DNA from: JAJRAG01 sp050010535
Lineage (GTDB): Archaea; Thermoplasmatota; Thermoplasmata; Methanomassiliicoccales; JACIVX01
NCBI GenBank assembly: GCA_050010535.1
Contig: JBEKKT010000001.1
Span: 1 to 64,000, forward strand
Length of the DNA stretch: 64,000 nucleotides
Reading direction: 5' to 3'
In this document: one piece after another, positions 35,961 to 45,027 of the stretch
Layout: every line of letters begins with the position of its first letter
Position numbering within the stretch: the first letter of the stretch is position 1
Translations under genes and position numbers: made by a program
Notes under the pieces: model-generated
Databases searched by the model: none
What the model saw: only the letters and a program-made list of their open reading frames with translations
Told to the model about the DNA's origin: nothing

Positions 35961-36808
35961 CAATCTTCCCCCAGTTCCATGAGACCGCGCTTGAGCTCGT
36001 CCTCGTTCGGGGCCTTGCCGTGGAACGGGACCGAGTTCTCCATGAAGGAGACACCCTTTCCCTTGATCGTGTGGGCGATAATCATTGTCGGCCTGCCCTT
36101 CACCTCCTTTGCTCTGTCGCAAGCGTCAAAGATCTGCTTCACGTCATGGCCATCGATCTCGATGATGTTCCAGCCGAACGCGTCCCACTTCTTCGCTATC
36201 GGCTCAATCGACATGATTTTCTCAGTCGGGCCGTCGATCTGCAGTCTGTTCCTGTCAAGGAACGCAGTCACATTGTCGAGCCTGTAATGAGCGCCGAGCA
36301 TCGCGGCTTCCCAGACCTGGCCGCTTTGCATCTCCCCGTCGCCGCAGAGGCAGAAGACTCGATATGATCTGTTGTCCAGCTTGGCGGCGAGCGCCATGCC
36401 GTTTGCGACGCTCAATCCTTGACCTAAAGACCCGGTTGACATCTCCACGCCAGGCGTCCTGTTCCGGGACGGGTGTCCTTGAAGTCGGCCGCCCAGCTTG
36501 CGGAGCGTAATAAGCTCCTGCACCGGGAAATAACCGCTCTCCGCCAGCGCAGCATAGTAGGCTGGAGCGGCGTGACCTTTTGAAAGCACAAACCGGTCCC
36601 TGTCCTCCCAATTGGGGTACTGGGGCCTGTGATTCATGACCTTGAAGTAGAGTGCGGAAAGAATGTCCGCGCACGAAAGAGATCCCCCTGGATGTCCAGA
36701 GCCGGCGGCGAAGGTCATGCGAAGAACATGACGGCGGATGAGGTTCGCCTTCTGTTGCAAGAGATCGATGTCTTCGTCGCTGCAATTGGCCAAAGCCGCG
36801 CACCTCAC
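35960..36808 (-). CDS. Transketolase, N-terminal subunit
   Basis: Subunit of 282 aa that binds the thiamine diphosphate and metal: GSGHPGGSLSCADILSALYF, FVLSKGHAAPAYYAAL, TGSLGQGLSVANGMALA, and the ThDP motif GDGEMQSGQVWEAA. It begins with GTG at 36808; a GGTTTTTAATCGC element about 35-45 bp upstream is the likely promoter of the whole transketolase-transaldolase operon. Confidence 0.94.
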   Translation of the reverse strand: MRCAALANCSDEDIDLLQQKANLIRRHVLRMTFAAGSGHPGGSLSCADILSALYFKVMNHRPQYPNWEDRDRFVLSKGHAAPAYYAALAESGYFPVQELITLRKLGGRLQGHPSRNRTPGVEMSTGSLGQGLSVANGMALAAKLDNRSYRVFCLCGDGEMQSGQVWEAAMLGAHYRLDNVTAFLDRNRLQIDGPTEKIMSIEPIAKKWDAFGWNIIEIDGHDVKQIFDACDRAKEVKGRPTMIIAHTIKGKGVSFMENSVPFHGKAPNEDELKRGLMELGED

Positions 36809-36939
36809 CCCGTTACCTGGGAGAATTGGACAATACCACGGTGCGATTAAAAACCTTCTGTGCGCGCAAAGTGGCAGCTTCGAAGAGACCCGCCAGGAAC
36901 AGCTAGCATTTAAGTTGCACAGTCCGATATATCACCCCG

Positions 36940-37716
36940 ATGACTGTCCCTTTCGGAGTCCCGTACGGGGGCAACAAGACCCTGGCAAAGGTCGTTGAGA
37001 AGATAAACCAAGATCAGGAGACGATGGCTCTCTGGCGAGCCTCCAACATCACAGCGATAGACAGGATGGGATTCAACGACCATGGGCCTACTCATGTCAG
37101 GATTGTCGCAAAGATAGCGCTGAACATGTTGCGAATCCTCATTGAGAGTGGGGAAAAGCCGAACGTCGTCACGGATCACAAAATGAAGAATGATGACGCG
37201 GAAGTTGTCGTCGTACTGGCGTGCGCACTGCACGACATCGGCCACTCGATACATCGACTCAAGCACGAGGAGCTATCGCTGATCCTGGCCCCTCCGATCA
37301 TAAGGCGGCTACTTACCGACATATATCCGGAGCCCGCCCTCACTACACTGATAGTCGAGACCATGCATGCAATGATCTGTCACAACGCGGAGTTCACACC
37401 ACTAACGCTCGAGGCGGCGGTCACGAGAGTGGCGGACGCGCTCGACATGGAGAAGGGGAGGGCGAGGATACCTTTCAGGGCAGGAAGCATCAACATCCAC
37501 TCCGTTTCGGCCCTGGCAATCGACAAGGTTCGGGTCACAAAAGGCGAAGAAAGACCAGTGAAGATAGAAATAGAGATGAACAACTCGGCAGGCATCTACC
37601 AGATAGACGAGCTACTGAAGGATAAGATAGAAAAGTGCGGGATAAGGGACAAGATCATGATTGTCATCCAAGCGCCCGACCAAGAGATGAAGATAATCGA
37701 GGATCTCAGGCTCTAA
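36940..37716 (+). CDS. HD-domain phosphohydrolase
   Basis: Protein of 258 aa. The metal site of an HD hydrolase is seen as His in NDHGPTHVRIVAK and the HD pair in LACALHDIGHSIHR, with a later Asp in AVTRVADALDMEKGRARIPF. Substrates may be nucleotides or phosphoesters; none is indicated. A TATA-like CATTTAAGTT at 36907-36916 stands about 25 bp before the ATG. Its last four bases overlap the end of the convergent PCNA gene. Confidence 0.82.
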   Translation: MTVPFGVPYGGNKTLAKVVEKINQDQETMALWRASNITAIDRMGFNDHGPTHVRIVAKIALNMLRILIESGEKPNVVTDHKMKNDDAEVVVVLACALHDIGHSIHRLKHEELSLILAPPIIRRLLTDIYPEPALTTLIVETMHAMICHNAEFTPLTLEAAVTRVADALDMEKGRARIPFRAGSINIHSVSALAIDKVRVTKGEERPVKIEIEMNNSAGIYQIDELLKDKIEKCGIRDKIMIVIQAPDQEMKIIEDLRL

Positions 37717-38450
37717 TCGCTCTCGATTCTCGGGGCAAGGAGATAATCCACCGTTCCCTTTCCGTCTGCCATCGTGAATTCGAGCTTGACGGGGTAGTCA
37801 CTTCCGATGCTTAGAGTCACGACGGTTCCAGCGGGGATCGCCCTCACCATGTTCGAGAAGTAGTCGAGCGGGAAAAGGCTCCGGACCTTATCCTTGCACT
37901 CCAACGATACCAAGAGGTCTTTCGGCAGCTTCAGACTGACCGAGTCGGTCTCGCCCTCGGAAAACATCTCGAAACCGTCCGGAGACGCGGTCAAAGCAAT
38001 ATGGTCCGATACACTCTCTGCCGCCTTTATTCCCTTCTGCAGCTCGTCTGAGTTCACCCCGACTTTTGCTGGGAGGTTAATATTGGGAACCTTTGGGTCA
38101 GACATACCAGTGGTGTCAACGAGGTTCATCCTGCGTGTTATGTTTCCGACATTGATCACGAGGCGATTGCGCTCTTCGTCCTGCTTCAGCTCTATGACCT
38201 CGCCCGCCTTGGAAAGCCTCAAGACTTCCTTCATCTTGTCCAAATCCACTCCGAGCTCGGTCTCGTCCGCGGAATACTCGTCGAATGCGTCCTTCTGAAC
38301 GGTCATATTGACCATCGCGACGTGCGCGGGATCGACGGCCTTCAGAGTGAGCTTGTCAACAGCGACATTGAACTTTGCCTCGTCAACAAGGGTGGAGACG
38401 ATATCAACGATTCCTTTTAAGGTCTCAGATTTCACCTTAGCATGAAGCAT
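37713..38450 (-). CDS. pcn: DNA polymerase sliding clamp PCNA
   Basis: Protein of 245 aa, the standard clamp length; a homotrimer encircles DNA and tethers polymerase, ligase and nucleases. Landmarks are the N-terminal LKGIVDIVSTLVDEAKFNV, KAVDPAHVAMVNM, the interdomain region around TTGMSDPKVPNINLPAK, and the C-terminal VDYLLAPRIESD, which contacts PIP-box partners. TATA box GATTTATTATC (near 38487-38497, minus strand) lies about 38 bp upstream. Confidence 0.97.
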   Translation of the reverse strand: MLHAKVKSETLKGIVDIVSTLVDEAKFNVAVDKLTLKAVDPAHVAMVNMTVQKDAFDEYSADETELGVDLDKMKEVLRLSKAGEVIELKQDEERNRLVINVGNITRRMNLVDTTGMSDPKVPNINLPAKVGVNSDELQKGIKAAESVSDHIALTASPDGFEMFSEGETDSVSLKLPKDLLVSLECKDKVRSLFPLDYFSNMVRAIPAGTVVTLSIGSDYPVKLEFTMADGKGTVDYLLAPRIESD

Positions 38451-38522
38451 CAGTTTCCCCCCAACATCCCTGTAAACGCATATGCGATAATAAATCTTCC
38501 TTAGCAGAAAAACATGCTGGAA

Positions 38523-38822
38523 TCAGTATTCCCGCCAGGAATGACCACACTTGGTGCACCGATAAATCCGGGTTTCCGGCTCATCAGCTGCCCTCGTTTG
38601 CCGAAGCACCCAAAAGGCCTCGTTGTGCCCACACTTAGGACACTCGACCTGAGTCTTCGGGAGCGTGGGAGCGTTCGAGTCGATTATCGCCATTTCCTTC
38701 TCCCTTAGCTTCGTAGTGAACTTCTGGTTCTCCCCATCCATCTTCTGCTCCTTTCCACATTTGCTGCACCTGAAGACACCATCCCTAGGGAACATCAATG
38801 ACCTGCATTCCGAACAGAACAT
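38523..38822 (-). CDS. tfs: Transcription factor S (TFS)
   Basis: RNA polymerase cleavage-stimulating factor of 99 aa, related to TFIIS and RPB9. Two zinc ribbons are complete: CSEC...CSKC at the N-terminus and CPKC...CTKC at the C-terminus. The acidic hairpin tip RAADEPETRIYRC carries the catalytic Asp-Glu pair that enters the polymerase pore. A TATA box lies at 38858-38869 on the minus strand. Confidence 0.97.
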   Translation of the reverse strand: MFCSECRSLMFPRDGVFRCSKCGKEQKMDGENQKFTTKLREKEMAIIDSNAPTLPKTQVECPKCGHNEAFWVLRQTRAADEPETRIYRCTKCGHSWREY

Positions 38823-38857
38823 TTCTCTATCGCCGATTTGCTGGGAAAAGGGTAATC

Positions 38858-38869
38858 GTATAAAAAACC
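38858..38869 (-). promoter_or_regulatory. TATA box of tfs
   Basis: GTTTTTTATACG on the minus strand, 36-47 bp before the ATG at 38822. Confidence 0.5.
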
Positions 38870-39021
38870 TTCTGTATCATAATCGATGATCCAAAGATCG
38901 TGTTACAAGACGCCCTGTGGCATAGTCCGACCATGCAGGATCGTCCCCTACGACTATGAGAACATTCCACTCCATGATAAAAAGATAGGGGGAGAATCCC
39001 CCAGAAGCGTGACCCAGACGC

Positions 39022-40032
39022 TCACACGAACTCCCAATCCCCTGATTCGGCCTGCGCTCTCTCGCTGACATGCCTACCATTCGGGCCGCTCGACTTCGAG
39101 GCTCTAGAAACCAGTCCTTGAGAGGATCCGCTGTTCCTCCTGTGGACGGTCTTCTCGACTCTCTTCTGCTGCTGCGTCATCGCATGAGCACGCTGCTCAA
39201 TTTGCCTCCTCTCCCGCGGAGTGAGAGAACGCCCTGTCTCGTGCTGGTCAATCATCCTGCGGGCCGATCTGAGCGGCCTGAGCTCTTCTTCCTCCGCATC
39301 CGCGTTTGCTCCGAGAGATCTCATCTCACCGAAGTTCGCTTGTCTAGCCTGAGCGTTCCTGGCCGAGGATCGGGGGAAGAGTGACCAGGAGGGACGAGGG
39401 GAGACTTTTTCTCGCGAAGAAGTGTTGCCTTCCACCATGACGGTCGTGTTCGGACTGCCATGGTGAGAAACATATTCCAATTCCCTCCTGGTCTGGTCGG
39501 AAAGAATTCCGCCAATGTATGCGAAGGCAACCGTGATCAAGTAGCTGTCCAGCCTCAGGGAGGCCGTGGACTGCATAAGCGATACGAATTCATTCAAATA
39601 CGAAGCGGCGAAGTTCATATATGGGGCGATGATCGGTATCTGACCCGCTATCGAGCCAAAGATCGCGCCGGGGGCGATGTTGACCCCCAGTATCACTGTG
39701 GGGATGAGACCGATGCTTATCGCCCCCGTGATGGCGAATAGGATCGCAAGAGGGATGATCGATGCGATCACACCTCTCCAAGGCGTACCGGCCCGTCTGC
39801 CGCCGACGTATCCCGCGATCATCTGACCTATAATAGGTAGCCACCATAAGAGGAAAGAGAGGATTAATGTGTATTTGACCGCGCTCCAGAAGCTGTATGT
39901 TACCTTCTGCTTCTTGAATATCGTAGCCTCTTTGTCATCGTAGGTCTCGGCCAGGCGATAGACCTTCCTGTGCACGAGATCGTCGGTGACTTCGTCCTTG
40001 TCTCGAGGCTTTCTTCTGAATAGCACTCCCAT
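39022..40032 (-). CDS. Membrane protein with long basic cytosolic tail
   Basis: Protein of 336 aa. After about 50 N-terminal residues it has about four hydrophobic helices (DUF5518-like GGRRAG-rich loop, SIIPLAILFAITGAISIGL, IPTVILGVNIAPGAIFGSI and LITVAFAYIGGILSD). The last 150 residues are polar, rich in Arg, Ser and Gln, and probably disordered. The ATG at 40032 is chosen because the TATA element near 40077-40088 would place the transcript start near 40058, after the alternative ATG at 40065. Function unknown. Confidence 0.6.
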   Translation of the reverse strand: MGVLFRRKPRDKDEVTDDLVHRKVYRLAETYDDKEATIFKKQKVTYSFWSAVKYTLILSFLLWWLPIIGQMIAGYVGGRRAGTPWRGVIASIIPLAILFAITGAISIGLIPTVILGVNIAPGAIFGSIAGQIPIIAPYMNFAASYLNEFVSLMQSTASLRLDSYLITVAFAYIGGILSDQTRRELEYVSHHGSPNTTVMVEGNTSSREKVSPRPSWSLFPRSSARNAQARQANFGEMRSLGANADAEEEELRPLRSARRMIDQHETGRSLTPRERRQIEQRAHAMTQQQKRVEKTVHRRNSGSSQGLVSRASKSSGPNGRHVSERAQAESGDWEFV

Positions 40033-40039
40033 CCCCTCA

Positions 40040-40057
40040 GTCGGACATACGTCCGAC
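40040..40057 (-). promoter_or_regulatory. Perfect palindrome in the 5' leader, possible operator
   Basis: GTCGGACATACGTCCGAC is an inverted repeat with 7-bp arms and a 4-base centre, lying between the TATA element (about 40077-40088) and the chosen start of the membrane protein gene. A half site, GTCCGAC, recurs at 40193-40199. An HTH protein is encoded just upstream and could be its binder; this is inference. Confidence 0.4.
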
Positions 40058-40201
40058 GAGAGCATACTATGATGATTGTACTATTTATCTCTTTTGGAGG
40101 AGAGATGCACGTCGTGCCAGTATGCAAGTTAGTTCAAAATGGTCCATAGCGATTGGAAGATGGAAGAGGCATCTTATACGGACTGACAGAATGTCCGACC
40201 T

Positions 40202-40567
40202 TTACCTTGGAATATAGTACCATAGCCCATAATCTCGAAGCGCCTTCCGCGTGCTCTCCGTGGTCACCCTTTCAGGTTTTGCCTTGTATCTAAGGACATC
40301 CTCCATAGAGTAACCCAGATATTTGGCGAGAGAGTGCAGCCTATCATACGGGAAGGCCTGCTTGCCCAGCAGTATCTGCCGAACACTCCATCCGGGATGC
40401 ACCTTTGACCGATAGCCAAGCTCCCGACCTAGTTTGTTGATACTGCCGGCCTTCTCGATTCCCTTCTTAATGAGCAGGACCCTGAAACCGGATTTCAGCC
40501 ATACTCGGTCGTTCGGAAGGACATTCCTATGCAGAGCCAACCGAATATCCGAAGCGAACTCGGACAC
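40202..40567 (-). CDS. Helix-turn-helix DNA-binding protein
   Basis: Protein of 121 aa with a central XRE-like HTH region: GIEKAGSINKLGRELGYRS, WSVRQILLGKQAFPYDRL and HSLAKYLGYSMEDVLRY. This archaeal HTH type occurs alone and fused to other domains. The start is GTG at 40567; a GGATTAATATTCC element about 25-35 bp upstream would give a leaderless message. It lies just upstream of the membrane protein gene on the same strand. Confidence 0.68.
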   Translation of the reverse strand: MSEFASDIRLALHRNVLPNDRVWLKSGFRVLLIKKGIEKAGSINKLGRELGYRSKVHPGWSVRQILLGKQAFPYDRLHSLAKYLGYSMEDVLRYKAKPERVTTESTRKALRDYGLWYYIPR

Positions 40568-40760
40568 GAACTAGATTATTAGAACCCGGAATATTAATCC
40601 TTTCCTCGAATACGTCGACAAGCAAACATGTGAATTGTCGATTTCGCAGTCTGTCAACGTAGAAGCCACGGCATTGCTTTCCGAGAAGCACTCTGCTCGG
40701 CCGGATGATCGAGAAGGCTGGGTGTGGCTTCCTGCCACGTTCGCGCGACGCACCACAAAA

Positions 40761-40770
40761 GGTTTATATC
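40761..40770 (+). promoter_or_regulatory. TATA box of yjbQ-like gene
   Basis: GGTTTATATC, 29-38 bp before the ATG at 40799. Confidence 0.6.
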
Positions 40771-40798
40771 CACCACAAAGTAGCGATTCCGGCAAAAC

Positions 40799-41218
40799 AT
40801 GGAGACTTTTAGGAAGACCATCAGCGTCAAAACAACAAAGGAAGATGAAATGGTCGACATCACTGGGGAGCTTCGGGAAGCGATAAGAGCCTCCAGGATG
40901 TCCAACGGCCTGGCGTGCGTGTTTGTGCCGCACTCGACTGCTGCCCTGATTACTATCGAATACGAATCCGGTCTTCAGAGCGACATGAAGAAAGCCCTCA
41001 ATCGCCTAATCCCGAAGGACATGGAATACGACCATCACCTCATGTGGGGCGACGGGAACGGTCACTCCCATGTTCGATCATCCTTCCTGGGAGCATCGTT
41101 GACCGTTCCGTTCCATGACGGAACGGCCGATCTAGGGACGTGGCAGCAGGTCGTACTCGTCGAGCTGGACATTAGGGGAAGAAGCAGGAATGTCGTCATC
41201 CAATTGATCGGGGAGTAG
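40799..41218 (+). CDS. YjbQ / UPF0047 family protein
   Basis: Protein of 139 aa with the family's metal-like site in GLACVFVPHSTAALITIEYE, DHHLMWGDGNGHSHVRSS and LGTWQQVVLVELDIRGR. Family members show weak thiamine-phosphate synthase activity in vitro but their real role is unsettled. The strong TATA box upstream indicates its own promoter. It ends 24 bp before the beta-CASP nuclease gene and may be cotranscribed with it. Confidence 0.9.
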   Translation: METFRKTISVKTTKEDEMVDITGELREAIRASRMSNGLACVFVPHSTAALITIEYESGLQSDMKKALNRLIPKDMEYDHHLMWGDGNGHSHVRSSFLGASLTVPFHDGTADLGTWQQVVLVELDIRGRSRNVVIQLIGE

Positions 41219-41242
41219 TCAAGAGGACGGAGGTTGAGAACA

Positions 41243-42469
41243 ATGAAAATCAAGTTCCTAGGAGGAGCGGACGTCGTCGGAAGAATGGGAATGCTCCTCT
41301 CCCACAAGAATGCGAATCTGATATTCGAATACGGCATGAGACCATCGAAGCCACCGGCTTACCCTATACCGAGTCCACCCGTAGACTACGCCTTCCTGAC
41401 ACACTGCCATCTCGATCACAGCGGTATGATGCCGTGGCTCTGCGGCAAATACGATACGGAGGTGGTGGCGACACCTTCGACCATCAGCGTAACGCAGATT
41501 CTTCTGGAAGACAGCCTGAAGGTGGCTGATGCAGAGGGGTACCCTCGTCCGTTCGATCCTATGGATATCAGGACGTCGATGAAGAATTTCATTCCGATGG
41601 AGTTCGGTGAAACGATGGACGTCGCAGGATTCGAGGTGCAGTTGCACAGCGCTGGACACGTCCCTGGTGCAACGATGTACGAGATAAGGGGGGAAGAGGT
41701 TACGCTTTTCACCGGGGACCTGCACACGCTGAACATGCAGCTCGTCTGGGGAGCGCACGCAGTGAAGTGCGACAACCTCATCATCGAGGCGACTTACGCT
41801 GGCAGGCTTCACCCCAACCGCATGAAGACAGAGTATCAGTTGCTGCAGAAGATCAAGGAAGTTGTTGGGAGAGGAGGGAAAGTGATTATCCCTTGCTTCG
41901 CTGTCGGAAGGACCCAGGAAGTCATGCTGATCCTAAGAGACGCGAACTTTGACATGTGGGTTGATGGGATGGGCAAAACCGTAACGAGCCTGTATCTAGG
42001 ACAGCCAGAGTATCTGAGGTCCGAGAAGAACTTGAAGAGAGCACGGAATCGCTTCAACGAGGTGCGGACGCCCGCGGCAAGGCAGAGGGCGAAAAGAGGA
42101 GAGGTCATCGTCACGACCGGCGGGATGCTCGACGGCGGACCGGTAATCAGCTATCTCCAGGAGCTGAAGGACGATCCGAGAAACGCAGTCCTGCTGACGG
42201 GATACCAAGTGGAGGGCTCGAACGGCCGCATGCTCCTCGAAGAAGGTGCGATCAACATCCTGGGCGTGAAGGAGAAGATCAAATGCGAAGTGCAGCAATT
42301 CGATTTGTCAGCTCATGCGGACCACAACGAACTGCTAGACTTCATAAACGGATGCGATCCAGAGAAGATTGTTCTTTGCCACAGCGATAACAGAGAGGCG
42401 CTTGCGAAGGATCTCGAAGGATATCACAAGGTATTCCTTCCGAAGCCAGGCGAGGAATTCGAACTTTGA
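41243..42469 (+). CDS. Beta-CASP ribonuclease (aCPSF2-like)
   Basis: Metallo-beta-lactamase/beta-CASP nuclease of 408 aa. Metal motifs are THCHLDHSG, a His in SAGHVPGAT, Asp in FTGDLH and the C-terminal His motifs DLSAHADHNE and LCHSDN. The KH domains of aCPSF1 are absent, so it matches the shorter aCPSF2, an RNA-processing exo- or endonuclease. The ATG at 41243 (MKIKFLGG) is preferred to a TTG at 41234. Confidence 0.92.
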   Translation: MKIKFLGGADVVGRMGMLLSHKNANLIFEYGMRPSKPPAYPIPSPPVDYAFLTHCHLDHSGMMPWLCGKYDTEVVATPSTISVTQILLEDSLKVADAEGYPRPFDPMDIRTSMKNFIPMEFGETMDVAGFEVQLHSAGHVPGATMYEIRGEEVTLFTGDLHTLNMQLVWGAHAVKCDNLIIEATYAGRLHPNRMKTEYQLLQKIKEVVGRGGKVIIPCFAVGRTQEVMLILRDANFDMWVDGMGKTVTSLYLGQPEYLRSEKNLKRARNRFNEVRTPAARQRAKRGEVIVTTGGMLDGGPVISYLQELKDDPRNAVLLTGYQVEGSNGRMLLEEGAINILGVKEKIKCEVQQFDLSAHADHNELLDFINGCDPEKIVLCHSDNREALAKDLEGYHKVFLPKPGEEFEL

Positions 42470-42494
42470 TCACAGTTCGCTGCTTCTCTGAAGC

Positions 42495-42860
42495 TCAGGC
42501 CCAGAGACCGAACTTGCCCCGCATGTAAGTGTAAGCCGCTTCGCCCTTCTTCGTGTTGAAGGCAACGTGCCACTGCCATTTCGGCTTTACATTGCTTTGG
42601 AGTGCGTTCGAGAGGGTGATTTCGGTCGTGTATATTCTGACGTCGGGAGTCTTGCTCTCGGTGCCAGAAAGGACGACATTCCCTTCACTGTCCATGACAA
42701 TCGTGAAAGCCTCGTTCTCGGTCTTGAAGAGCCAGGTCTGTGGGAGGTACTTGCTCATGTAGCCACCGGTGTAGAACCTTCCTAGCTCAGTCTTCAGCCT
42801 CTTCATCATCTCCTCGCAGAATTTCTGAAAGAGACCGGTAAGAGAGGTCATTATTGCCAT
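42495..42860 (-). CDS. SCP2-like small protein
   Basis: Protein of 121 aa. The order of a helical N-terminus (GLFQKFCEEMMKRLKTELG), then strands (NEAFTIVMDSEGNVVLSG, PDVRIYTTEITLSNAL) and a final FNTKKGEAAYTYMRGKFGLW is like SCP2 sterol-carrier domains, which bind lipids or form part of other enzymes. The match is by pattern only. The ATG at 42860 is chosen because a GAAATAAGG element lies about 16-24 bp upstream. Confidence 0.55.
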   Translation of the reverse strand: MAIMTSLTGLFQKFCEEMMKRLKTELGRFYTGGYMSKYLPQTWLFKTENEAFTIVMDSEGNVVLSGTESKTPDVRIYTTEITLSNALQSNVKPKWQWHVAFNTKKGEAAYTYMRGKFGLWA

Positions 42861-42980
42861 GTAACGCCAAGTGACCTTATTTCCTTTTTCAATGGCATGA
42901 CGGCGGGCGTCGTCGGTATCGCTCAGCAATCACTCATGTCCTTGAGTGAGCGGACATACGATACCAGCATTCGAGAGAAC

Positions 42981-42990
42981 TGCTTAAGTA
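42981..42990 (+). promoter_or_regulatory. TATA-like box of dodecin gene
   Basis: TGCTTAAGTA, 35-44 bp before the TTG start at 43025. Confidence 0.4.
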
Positions 42991-43024
42991 TGCCCCGCTC
43001 ACATTACTGTCTGGAGGCTTGAGA

Positions 43025-43225
43025 TTGGTCCAGAAAATCATTGACATCGTGGGTATTTCGAACGAAAGCTTCGCGAAGGCTGCACAAAACGCGGTCGACG
43101 TCGCATCGAAAAGCGTTCGCGGTATCAAGTGGGCTAGAGTGGGAGAGATGGAGTGCAAGGTTGAGGGCAGCAAGATAATCGAATACAGAGCCGCGCTCAG
43201 AGTATACTTCGACGTCGAGCGCTGA
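43025..43225 (+). CDS. Dodecin family protein
   Basis: Protein of 66 aa, the normal dodecin size: VQKIIDIVGISNESFAKAAQN, then a helix with SKSVRGIKWARVGEM and a final strand EYRAALRVYFDVER. Dodecins form hollow dodecamers that store flavins or CoA. A GGAGG site at 43013-43017 fits the TTG at 43025 (spacing 7) better than the TTG at 43019. Confidence 0.88.
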   Translation: MVQKIIDIVGISNESFAKAAQNAVDVASKSVRGIKWARVGEMECKVEGSKIIEYRAALRVYFDVER

Positions 43226-43314
43226 GTCGTTCGAGAACGACAACTCGTGCACAGGTCTCGGGCATCCCTGAAAAATGCTAGCTGGCAGCGTCGGTATCTA
43301 GCCAGATAACAAAT

Positions 43315-43325
43315 ACTTTTATATT
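43315..43325 (+). promoter_or_regulatory. TATA box of nadC
   Basis: ACTTTTATATT, 24-34 bp before the ATG at 43349. A small inverted repeat, TATCT-AGCC-AGATA (43295-43308), lies directly upstream. Confidence 0.5.
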
Positions 43326-43348
43326 CACACAGCAGCATTTCACGCTTG

Positions 43349-44188
43349 ATGACCAAGATGGAGGAGTACCTTCAAGAGGACGTGGGGTTCGGCGACATCA
43401 CCAGCGATATCCTGATCAAGGATGAACTGGGAAACGCGCGGATAACCGCCAACGAGGAGGGGATTCTCGCAGGTCTCGAGGAGGCTAATGAGATCTTCAG
43501 CGAGCTCGGCGTGAAGACCTTCCCGATGACCAGAGACGGCGAAAAGGTATCGAAGGGAATGGATGTCCTCGTCGTCGAAGGACCTTTGAAGAAGATACTC
43601 CTGGGCGAGCGCCTCGCATTGAATTTTCTAATGAAGATGAGCGGGATCGCCTCGGCCACCAACGCTATTCTCAGAGAGTGTAGGAAGTTCAACCCCAACG
43701 TCAAGATCGCGGCAACGAGGAAGACGACGCCGGGCTTCAGGGTGTACGAGAAGAAGGCGGTCGTCATGGGAGGCGGGGATCCGCACAGGTACCGTCTGGA
43801 CGACGCCATACTGATCAAAGACAACCACCTTAGGGTCATCGGTAGCATCACTCAGGCGGTATCGAAGGCGAAGAGCGTGTCTTTCACGAAGAAGATCGAG
43901 GTCGAGGTCGAGACGATTGAACAGGCGGTGGAGGCCGCTAAGGCAGGGGCCGACATCATCATGCTCGACAACATGAGTCCTGAGAAGGTAGAGGTCGCTT
44001 CCCTCGCGGTCAAAAAACTGAACGACAGACTGCTTGTGGAAGTGTCTGGGGGTCTGACCCCGGAGAACGTTCATAAGTTCGCGAAACACGCGGACGTCCT
44101 GTCTCTCGGCTGGATCACTCACTCCGCCAAAGCGATAAGCTTCAACTTGGAGATCACTTCGATAAAGGCAGCGGAGACGGCAGAGTAG
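43349..44188 (+). CDS. nadC: Nicotinate-nucleotide pyrophosphorylase (quinolinate phosphoribosyltransferase)
   Basis: Enzyme of 279 aa that converts quinolinate and PRPP to nicotinate mononucleotide in NAD synthesis. It shows EDVGFGDITSDIL, the RKTTPGFRVYEKKAVVMGGG active-site block with HRYRLDDAILIKDNHL, then EVEVETIEQAVEAAKAGADI and MLDNMSPEKV. The length is normal. nadA and nadB are not in the window. Transcription from its own TATA box would give a leaderless or very short-leader mRNA. Confidence 0.96.
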   Translation: MTKMEEYLQEDVGFGDITSDILIKDELGNARITANEEGILAGLEEANEIFSELGVKTFPMTRDGEKVSKGMDVLVVEGPLKKILLGERLALNFLMKMSGIASATNAILRECRKFNPNVKIAATRKTTPGFRVYEKKAVVMGGGDPHRYRLDDAILIKDNHLRVIGSITQAVSKAKSVSFTKKIEVEVETIEQAVEAAKAGADIIMLDNMSPEKVEVASLAVKKLNDRLLVEVSGGLTPENVHKFAKHADVLSLGWITHSAKAISFNLEITSIKAAETAE

Positions 44189-44199
44189 CTCGGGGTCCC

Positions 44200-45027
44200 C
44201 TAGACGACGACCTTCGTTCTGTGGTATTTCATCCCAATACTCTCTGGCGCAGCTCCAAACGCAAGTGCCAGCAGCTCTGAGATGTACAGGACAGGAAGGC
44301 CCTCTTTTTGCTTGATGTCGAACTGAACGAAGCAGAAAGGACACGGGGTTAGGATTGAGTTCGCTTTCGCACGCTTGAATTCCTTGATGGAGTCCTCGAA
44401 CACACGCAACGAGATATCTTCACTGATCCCTGAGATGCCTCCGCCACAGCACTTCGGCCAGTCTTCGAAATATGCTACCTCTGAACCGACCCAATCGACG
44501 ATATCTGAGAGGATATGAGGCGAGAAGTGGGAATCTATGCTCGTGACCACGCTCGGCCTCACGATATGGCACCCCGAATGAACCGCCATTCTGAGATTCC
44601 CCTGAGGAGAGACGACGGTACAACGAACCCTACTCTCCATATCTTTAAGAATCCCGCACAGGTGATGTACGTCGACAGTTCCCTTGTATTCCATTCCTAT
44701 CTCATCCAAAATGGAATTGACCCGGTCCCTTTCCTCCTTCGACTCCAGGACATGACGGGCCTCTTTCAAAGAAACGTAACATCCATTGCAGAGCGTCAAG
44801 ATGTCCTTGCCGCCGTCCTCCGCGATTGACAACATTCGCGCGGCCGTCAGGAGCCAAGTATCCAAAGCGAGAGACCTCAGACCAATCGGTTCGACACAAC
44901 ATGTGGCGCAGGGAAGTATCTCATGACCTATTCCCAGTTTGTCCAGGATAAATAGAGAGGATCGCTCGAGGAACGGTAATCTAGTCGGAATGAGGCAGCC
45001 CCTGAAGAGGTAGAATTCATCGCTCAA
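44200..45027 (-). CDS. hdrB: Heterodisulfide reductase subunit B-like protein
   Basis: Protein of 275 aa with two CCG domains, each binding half of the noncubane 4Fe-4S clusters of HdrB: C...CATCC...CNGC in the first half and GCH...KCCGGG...CPFC in the second. HdrB reduces disulfides such as CoM-S-S-CoB, or in non-methanogens other thiol or redox partners. It begins with TTG at 45027, 11 bp inside the end of hdrC, so the pair is translationally coupled. The N-terminus YLFRGCLIPTRLPFLE is the normal HdrB start region. Confidence 0.87.
   Translation of the reverse strand: MSDEFYLFRGCLIPTRLPFLERSSLFILDKLGIGHEILPCATCCVEPIGLRSLALDTWLLTAARMLSIAEDGGKDILTLCNGCYVSLKEARHVLESKEERDRVNSILDEIGMEYKGTVDVHHLCGILKDMESRVRCTVVSPQGNLRMAVHSGCHIVRPSVVTSIDSHFSPHILSDIVDWVGSEVAYFEDWPKCCGGGISGISEDISLRVFEDSIKEFKRAKANSILTPCPFCFVQFDIKQKEGLPVLYISELLALAFGAAPESIGMKYHRTKVVV

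Noticed and set aside
43295..43308. Small inverted repeat before nadC as an operator
   Set aside because: Arms are only 5 bp and no second copy was noticed, so chance is a fair explanation.
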